From assembly GCF_000227135.1 (NCBI RefSeq), contig NC_018252.1, positions 729,230-793,229 of the forward strand: a DNA stretch of 64,000 bases, given 5' to 3'. Positions 58,690 to 64,000 of the stretch are shown in pieces (position 1 is the first letter of the stretch; each line of letters begins with the position of its first letter). This DNA comes from Leishmania donovani. Taxonomy: Eukaryota > Euglenozoa > Kinetoplastea > Trypanosomatida > Trypanosomatidae. The notes under the pieces were generated by a model. That model did not search any database, was not told the origin of the DNA, and was given only the letters and a program-made list of their open reading frames with translations. A program made the position numbers and the translations under genes.

Positions 58690-59571
58690 TCATTGGTGCT
58701 CTCCACGCGCCGGCTTTTGTGGCAATCCGGTGTTGCCCTTCAGCCGCGCGAGGGCCAGCAAACGGCGCAGCAGATCCGCCAGCCAAGCCTCGGTCACACC
58801 AGCCTGGCTGTTTGCGTGCACGCCCTCAATTTCCACCTCGAAGCTTGGGCACTGTTGGCCGTCGGCGCCGACGCGCGTAAAGGCGTACTCAAAGGACTCT
58901 GCCGTTGCTGTCCACCGCCGCTTGCGACGAACGTACCCTTGCGGCTTTACAGCAGGCGCACTCGTTGCTGCCTTGGGCACCTCTGTGCTGATGGAGACAC
59001 GAACGTCGTACGGGCAGCCCGGCACGAGCACCTCGATGTTGCACAGCCGCCTCTTCGCTATGCACCCGACAAACGATTCTGACCCGTCTTCGGCAACGAC
59101 GTACGTGTAGCGGCCAGTCTTCGTAATGACATCCTCCGTCACGGACTGCTGGAACGGCAAGGCCTCCGCCTCTTCCGCAACATGTGCCTTCATCCTGGCG
59201 AAGTCTTCCGCGCTCACACCGACTTGAATGCGACGACGTCCGTCTTCCACAATACGCGGTGCATCGCGTGATGGAATTAATGTAGGGGTAGCGCCAACAG
59301 GGGCCTTCTGCGTGTTCTCACGTGCTCGCTTCTGAGGCTGGCCGATGCTACAAAGTCGCGCCTCAACCTCGATGTGCGGCTCTGACAAGAAGGGCTTCAG
59401 ACGAGCGAGGAGCGACGCCGCTACTTCGAATAACGGATGTGGATCAAGAGAAGCCTCAGCATGGCCTGGAGACCTAGATGCGGCCTCCGCTGCGGTCGCT
59501 GGCGCAGTTGGTGTTGCCGAGGCTGGTACATTAGCTGCCTCTAGAGGCGACGGAGTACGAGGAGCTGACAT
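58690..59571 (-). CDS. CET1: mRNA-capping RNA 5'-triphosphatase, CET1-like
   Basis: This is a 293-residue protein with an ATG at 59571. It removes the gamma phosphate from the 5' end of RNA as the first step of cap formation, needed for spliced-leader cap 4. After a 40-residue Ala/Pro-rich leader, the tunnel-fold metal-binding strands are visible: IEVEARL (EVEAR at 68-72) and, near the C-terminus, FEVEIEG. Between them lie YDVRVSISTE and the basic RRKRRWTAT segment typical of the triphosphate tunnel. The size is near T. brucei CET1 (about 250 residues). As a fungal/protist-type metal-dependent enzyme it differs in mechanism from the human cysteine-phosphatase-type triphosphatase. Nuclear location is inferred. 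Confidence 0.92.
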   Translation of the reverse strand: MSAPRTPSPLEAANVPASATPTAPATAAEAASRSPGHAEASLDPHPLFEVAASLLARLKPFLSEPHIEVEARLCSIGQPQKRARENTQKAPVGATPTLIPSRDAPRIVEDGRRRIQVGVSAEDFARMKAHVAEEAEALPFQQSVTEDVITKTGRYTYVVAEDGSESFVGCIAKRRLCNIEVLVPGCPYDVRVSISTEVPKAATSAPAVKPQGYVRRKRRWTATAESFEYAFTRVGADGQQCPSFEVEIEGVHANSQAGVTEAWLADLLRRLLALARLKGNTGLPQKPARGEHQ

Positions 59572-60259
59572 GCTATCGCCCTTGGCTCACTGCTCTACTT
59601 CCTGTGTCTGTATAGTGTGGCGACAGGATAGCACTTGGCAGGCACGCCTACACCCGATACTCTCACGCACGCGCGTCCCACACGTGTGTGTGTGTGTGCT
59701 CGCGAGAGAGAGAGAGCGAGGCGTAATATACCAAGCAAGATGGGAGGGAGGGAGAAGCAATGGAGCGTGGCAAATGAGCTGCTTCCAGCTCACGAGAGAC
59801 CGTGAGAGGTAGGCTTCTCAACGACTGCCACCGTCGCCAGAAAGCTCCTCGCTGGCGCACAAGGCAGCAGCGCATCGGCTTCTTCACCAAGGAGAGGTGG
59901 TGGTAATGCTAGGGGCGGGGGTGGGGGCACCGTCAGTCTGTGAACACCCTTTTCAGATTTGCGTAGGCAAGTGTACGTCACCGTGACGAGGGAGGTGCAC
60001 TGCACAGTGCGCCGCTAGGCGCGGCGAGCGCACCCACACATGCACGCACACACACTGGCAACGATATATGAATGTACCCAACCACCAAGGGTGGCATCAT
60101 CACTTCTTTGCGTGTTTTCCGTATCCCCACGCCTCGCTCACATACGCACACGGGGAAGCGCAGCGGCCAGCAATGAAGAGCACAGCAGCAGCAGCAGCAG
60201 CAGCTCTCACCTTCCACCCCTACACAGAGAGAGACGTGCACAGTCGCACACGCTTTTCA
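59572..60259. other. Spacer
   Basis: No supported gene. A TG run lies at 59684-59699, GA at 59703-59718, and a (CAG)7 triplet tract at 60183-60204 near the 3' end of the TPR/zinc-knuckle gene. Confidence 0.6.
60183..60204. repeat. (CAG)7 trinucleotide repeat
   Basis: Uninterrupted CAG triplets lying in the predicted 3' UTR of the TPR/zinc-knuckle gene. Confidence 0.9.
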
Positions 60260-61264
60260 TCAGAGCGGACGGCTGCGTTTGCGCCGCAGGAGAGGGCACT
60301 CGGACCGCGAGTGTCCCGTTTCGTTGCAGAAGTTACAGTAGGAGTACGCTGACCCGTGCGCCGTCGCGTGCGGCACCGCGTTTGACGAGGCGGCCGCCTG
60401 CATCTCGCTCAGCCGCTCCGTCATGTGTGCCACCTGGCGGGTGTGGTCGCGAGCCCGCTCTTCGGCAGTTTTGCGTGACTCTAGCGCCGCCGGCAGGACT
60501 TCGGCGAGGAGCCGCGCTGCATCCACGTGCTTGGGGTCGAGCTTGACACACTTGGTCAGCGCGTCGTACGCGTCGCCAACCTTCTTGAGCTTCGCCTTTG
60601 CAGCACCGAGCCGGTAGAAACCACGGGCGTACGTGTCATCCGCCTTGATCGCCTCCAGCGCGTCATCGGCGCTCTCCTCGATGCGCTCAGCGCGGAAGTA
60701 CGCGGCGCTGCGATTGCTCAGCAGCGTTGCCTTCTCCCTCGAGGTGCCGGTAGAGGGGAATAAATCGAGCGCCTTTCCGAAGTGTCGAATGGCCTCTAGA
60801 TAGCTCGTCTTCTGCATGGCCTCCATCGCGCGCTCAAGGCTCTTCTCGTAGTAATAGGCGTCCTTCGCCTCTGCGCTTGCCACCCCGCGGCCAGCCTGCA
60901 CGAGTGCGTGACAGCGCTGGGCCCCGTCCACATACGTGGAGTTATTTGCATCCAGCCTGCTGGCCACCGAGTAGTAGAAGGAAGCCTCGCTGTAACGCTT
61001 CAGACCCTCTTCGGCGGCTGCGACGCGGCCGTGCGCCTTGGCATTGCCGGGCTGCAAGCTGATGACCTCCCGCGCAACCTTGCTCGACATCTCATAGTTC
61101 TTGAGTGCCGCGTAACAGGCACTGATGTTGTTGAGCGCGCGCGCTCGCACCTCCGCTGTTGCCCCATCCAACGCCTCTATCACGGAGTACACGCTGATCG
61201 CCTCGTGGTACTTGCCCGCGCTGAAGAGCGCACCGGCCCTCTTAAACTCAGCCTCGTCGGACAT
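60260..61264 (-). CDS. TPR co-chaperone-like protein with C-terminal CCHC zinc knuckle
   Basis: This is a 334-residue protein from the ATG at 61264 (MSDEAEFKRAG); the open frame's 5' end at 61438 is GTG. There are two TPR blocks. The first, at about 3-110, contains AGALFSAGKYHEAISVYS, AEVRARALNNISACYAALKN and PGNAKAHGRVAAAEEGLKR. The second, at about 130-250, contains LEAIRHFGKALDLFP, ATLLSNRSAAYFRAER and YARGFYRLGAAKAKL. The Asn/Arg/Lys pattern (NNIS, NRSA, FYRLG) resembles clamp TPRs that bind Hsp70/Hsp90 EEVD tails. A helix then leads to a zinc knuckle C-x2-C-x4-H-x4-C (CNFCNETGHSRSEC) and a basic end (RRKRSRPL), suggesting RNA contact. It may link chaperones to an RNA-protein complex; that is inference. 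It is cytosolic. Confidence 0.92.
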   Translation of the reverse strand: MSDEAEFKRAGALFSAGKYHEAISVYSVIEALDGATAEVRARALNNISACYAALKNYEMSSKVAREVISLQPGNAKAHGRVAAAEEGLKRYSEASFYYSVASRLDANNSTYVDGAQRCHALVQAGRGVASAEAKDAYYYEKSLERAMEAMQKTSYLEAIRHFGKALDLFPSTGTSREKATLLSNRSAAYFRAERIEESADDALEAIKADDTYARGFYRLGAAKAKLKKVGDAYDALTKCVKLDPKHVDAARLLAEVLPAALESRKTAEERARDHTRQVAHMTERLSEMQAAASSNAVPHATAHGSAYSYCNFCNETGHSRSECPLLRRKRSRPL

Positions 61265-62030
61265 GCACGTGCACCCTTCAAGAACAAGGCGATGCCACTG
61301 TGAGACGGGCGGACAACGCACGCATGCCAGTAAAAGTGCGCATAGGCGCGAGGGGGAGGGTGAGAGCGAATATGACGAAAAGAGCAAATGAGAGAAAGCG
61401 ATGCTCGGTTCGGTGGGGTGGGATGGTGGAGAGAACACGGAAGGGTTTTGCGCAGCCGGGGGCCCTCCGTGCTTCCTGCATCCCTAGCTACACAGGTAAC
61501 GTAACGCCTTGATTTCTGTGTGTGTGTGTGTGTGTGTTCATGATAGCACACTTGCACACTTATGACTTGCGGCCCTGCACCCTTTCCGAGAAACGAGAGA
61601 AAAGGGCAGGGAAGGGCAACGATAGGCAGCGTCGACCGCACTGCACCTCCTCGACCTCGTCCTCCAACATCCACGCACAGCTTGGCGTGCCGTCGACGAC
61701 AGACGCGCAGATGATGCATCATTTGTCACTGGGGTCCAGCCACCGGACTGAAAGAGAGGCGTTTTGTACTTCGCTTTTTCTTTGGTTGCTGTGAAGCTTC
61801 ACGTGGTGTCGGCGTTGCTGCTCGCACGGCAGCCTCCCGTACGATTGAAATGCCGTGGCAGGGTGCTCGCCCTTCCACGCACGCCCCCCCCCCCCACACA
61901 CACATACGCAGGCAGTGCACCCTCACCGAAGATGTCCGGGCCGCAGCAGCCATTACCACACCGTGGCAGTAGCAGCACAAGGCTCCTTGTGCCCAGTCGG
62001 CCATCTCCACGACTCGACACCTCCCTCTCC
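61265..62030. other. Spacer
   Basis: No supported gene. TG repeats lie at 61517-61538 and C13 at 61883-61895 with a following CA run. Coding-strand pyrimidine tracts occur between about 61440 and 61300, ahead of the TPR gene start. Confidence 0.6.
61517..61538. repeat. (TG)11 microsatellite
   Basis: Uninterrupted TG dinucleotide run. Confidence 0.9.
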
Positions 62031-62465
62031 CTAGAGCGGCTTACCCAGAAAGATAATCACACTGATGAGCACGATAAGGATGACGCAAAGTACTGCATAC
62101 GTTATCAGACGAGACTTGCCAAGCCTCTCGATCATGCGCTGCAACTTCCGTCTCATGCTTGCCATCTTCGCCTCGTTCTTCGCTGCCTTATTCATGCGTT
62201 GCTGCATTCTCTCCTGCGTGCCGAGCTGGTGTTGAATGGCCTGCGCGTTCTCATCGACGCGCTGCACACCAAACTAGATCCTTTCAAGTGCCGCATCGAT
62301 GCGCTGCGTTTCTTCGACGAAGTCGCAAATTTATTCGTCTTGGGCGACGTTGAAGCCGCTGCCGCTGCCCAAGCCCGCGGATTTGCCGTAGAGTGCACGG
62401 GTGACTTCCTGTATGGCGGTAGCCTGCGCCTGCAGCTTGCCCAGCAACTCTACTTGTCATTCCAT
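62031..62465 (-). pseudogene. SNARE-like tail-anchored protein gene broken by three in-frame stops
   Basis: A single frame runs from ATG 62465 to TAG 62031 with no indel, but contains TGA at 62459-62457, TAA at 62333-62331 and TAG at 62276-62274. Between the stops the sequence is clearly protein-like: VELLGKLQAQATAIQEVTRA, then CDFVEETQRIDAALERI, then VQRVDENAQAIQHQLGTQER. It ends in a basic coiled coil and a membrane anchor (YAVLCVILIVLISVIIFLG) with six final residues. Heptads directly before a C-terminal anchor are the layout of Qb/Qc SNAREs. Each stop is one C-to-T change from CGA, CAA or CAG. Only 25 bases separate it from the KIF-binding-protein stop, so there is no room for its own splice signals, and the 5' end is probably lost. 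The longest remaining ATG-initiated piece with the anchor starts at 62207 (58 residues). Confidence 0.72.
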
Positions 62466-62490
62466 GCCATCCGGTCCGTGTAAAACACCC

Positions 62491-64000
62491 CTACGCGGAG
62501 TTGCGCTGATACGCAGTCCACAGGTCACGCTGCTTCACCGGTAGCAGCTTCAGCATCTCGCGGGCCAGCTCGACCTCCTTCGATACCTCGGCGTCCAGCT
62601 CCTTCGAGAGCGGGTTCTTCTCATAGAAGTCAATGGCGCGACTGTAGGCCTTGCACGACACGCCGATGCCGTCATACTCCTCCTTCGGGGTGCGGTATGC
62701 GTAGCTGAGCTGCACCTGGGCACGACGCATCAGGGCCCTGAAGAAGGGCACGCGTGAGTCCTCTTCCAGCACATCTGGAATGGCATGCGTCGTGGGATGG
62801 CGCCATGTTTCGCAGAAGCGTTCGTAGTACCCCAACGTCTTGCGCACCACTGCGTTGAACGCATTGTTGGTGAGCGGCTTCTCATCGGGCTGTGGTTGTT
62901 TGCGCTGCTGTACCCGCAGCCGCATCTGGTCCTCGTAGAGAGAGCCGAGGTCGTACAACAGCTGTCGCACTACCACTGGGTATGCGTTGAAGCTGAGCTG
63001 ATCTGGAAACTCTTCGAGTAGGTGTGCCTGCCGCTGCATCATGGCGATGCGGCGTGCCCGATTCGGCTCAAATAACTGCAGCGCAGCGTACAGCTGCACC
63101 ATATCACGCGCAATGTCGATGTGCTCGGTGCAAAACGACTCAAAGGGACGGCACGCCTGCGCCTCCTGCAGCCACTTGATTCCTTCCTTAAAGCACTCGC
63201 GCGCCTCATCGAAGGTGATGATAGGCGGCTGGGGCTGCAGCGGCGGCATCCCAGGGAAGTCACGCCAAGATTTCTCCAGCTGCGCGAGCATGCCATCCTT
63301 CTCGCTGTCTGGCTCACCACCTGTGAGGAGTCTACCATAGTGGTGCAGGCGATGAAGATAGAAACGACCAAAGGCCCACGCGACCAGTCCCTTGGACTCC
63401 TCTGGCTCCTCGCTGGCCGGCATCATCTTCTGCCCGGCAACGAGGCAGTGAAACGCCTTGTCGTAGGCGAAGTAGCTGCTGTAGAATCCGCTGAGCTGAA
63501 GCGCGTTGGTAGCCCACGATTTCCGGTTGAACTCCTGCTTGCTCAGAAGCTGGTAGTGCAAGGTACGATGGCAGTACTGGGAGGCGGTGGCAGCGTTCTG
63601 CTGTGCGGTGTGCAGCTGTGCCATGAAGAAGAGCGTAGCGGTGTAGCTGCTGTCCATGTAGAAGCGCAGGAGTATCGGCGCCGCGCGGTCAGCCGAGATC
63701 TCGCCAGTGCGGAGGGTGCCGTCTTCGCTGACGGGCACCTCTGCAATGTCGCAGTGGGCTGGCTGGCCTTCCCACCAAGCAGCCCACTCGTTGTACAGGG
63801 CCTCTGCTCGGTCTAGCACCGTCTTGGCTTTGCCCAGGTCCGCTTTCGAAAAGTAAAAACCGAGTGCGTTGTGCACGGCCATGTACCCCACGCACCCTGG
63901 ATACCCAGAAGACGCTGCAACTGTGCACTCGGCTGAGGTGGTGTTGAGAATGGCATCCTGCTCCACCGCCTGCACGTTGCGAACGGCATCGATGGATGGC
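62491..64000 (-). CDS. KIF-binding protein homologue, 5' part beyond window
   Basis: The frame is open from the right edge to a TAG at 62491, about 502 codons. The most 5' apparent start at 63975 is only GTG, so the gene begins outside the window. The sequence is all-helical, TPR-like, and follows human KIFBP (621 residues) in its middle and C-terminal parts. It has SSYTATLFFMAQLHTAQQNA, then ATASQYCHRTLHYQLLSKQE, SWATNALQLSGFYSSYFAYD and AFHCLVAGQKMMP. The C-terminal end includes YYERFCETWRHP and AQVQLSYAYRTPKEEY. In animals KIFBP binds motor domains of certain kinesins and blocks microtubule attachment. Two kinesin genes lie 45-50 kb downstream in the same transcription unit, but adjacency in such units does not imply a complex. 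Confidence 0.9.
   Translation of the reverse strand, partial: PSIDAVRNVQAVEQDAILNTTSAECTVAASSGYPGCVGYMAVHNALGFYFSKADLGKAKTVLDRAEALYNEWAAWWEGQPAHCDIAEVPVSEDGTLRTGEISADRAAPILLRFYMDSSYTATLFFMAQLHTAQQNAATASQYCHRTLHYQLLSKQEFNRKSWATNALQLSGFYSSYFAYDKAFHCLVAGQKMMPASEEPEESKGLVAWAFGRFYLHRLHHYGRLLTGGEPDSEKDGMLAQLEKSWRDFPGMPPLQPQPPIITFDEARECFKEGIKWLQEAQACRPFESFCTEHIDIARDMVQLYAALQLFEPNRARRIAMMQRQAHLLEEFPDQLSFNAYPVVVRQLLYDLGSLYEDQMRLRVQQRKQPQPDEKPLTNNAFNAVVRKTLGYYERFCETWRHPTTHAIPDVLEEDSRVPFFRALMRRAQVQLSYAYRTPKEEYDGIGVSCKAYSRAIDFYEKNPLSKELDAEVSKEVELAREMLKLLPVKQRDLWTAYQRNSA

Noticed and set aside
62031..62465. Genome-wide reassignment of stop codons as the explanation for the broken SNARE-like gene
   Set aside because: All other genes in the window are free of internal stops over tens of kilobases and end normally, so reassignment is not supported.

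Overview
The window looks like nuclear DNA of a trypanosomatid flagellate, most likely a Leishmania-type (Leishmaniinae) species. It is GC-rich, and long intronless genes with GC-rich third codon positions lie head to tail on one strand. They are separated by 0.4-2 kb spacers full of (CA)n/(TG)n microsatellites and of pyrimidine-rich tracts (read on the coding strand) that precede AG trans-splice acceptors. Several products are trypanosomatid-style homologues: a CET1-type RNA triphosphatase, divergent kinesins and a KIF-binding protein. I did not identify the species.

Every gene I can support is on the minus strand, so the window is an interior piece of one polycistronic transcription unit read from 64,000 towards 1. 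I see no strand switch, promoter, tRNA, rRNA or CRISPR. Many open frames have only a GTG/TTG/CTG codon at their extreme 5' end. I therefore placed starts at true ATGs, using polypyrimidine/AG acceptors where they decide the question.

In transcription order: KIF-binding protein (cut by the right edge); a SNARE-like tail-anchored gene broken by in-frame stops; a TPR/zinc-knuckle protein; the mRNA-capping RNA triphosphatase; a small mitochondrial-type membrane protein; an EFL1-like GTPase; a Rieske-ferredoxin reductase fusion; a PPTC7-like PP2C phosphatase; a SNF2 ATPase with PHD-like fingers; a membrane protein; an FCP/SCP phosphatase; a cytidylate-kinase-like P-loop protein; an HpcH/HpaI aldolase; a nephrocystin-4-like protein; a STE11-like kinase; a very large putative mitochondrial protein with a histone-H1-like tail; a kinesin; an acylphosphatase; a second kinesin; a large conserved-type protein; an RRM protein; a TTC29-like TPR protein; a possible REX1-B-domain protein; and phosphopantothenate-cysteine ligase (cut by the left edge).

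As usual for trypanosomatids, neighbours are not obviously in one pathway. Cytoskeletal and flagellar genes (two kinesins, KIF-binding protein, TTC29-like, NPHP4-like) are nevertheless numerous here. A 58-base assembly gap (27,954-28,011) lies in GC-rich spacer DNA that may be a degenerate SIDER-type retroposon. The most unusual object is the SNARE-like pseudogene at about 62.03-62.47 kb, whose reading frame is otherwise intact but contains TGA, TAA and TAG.
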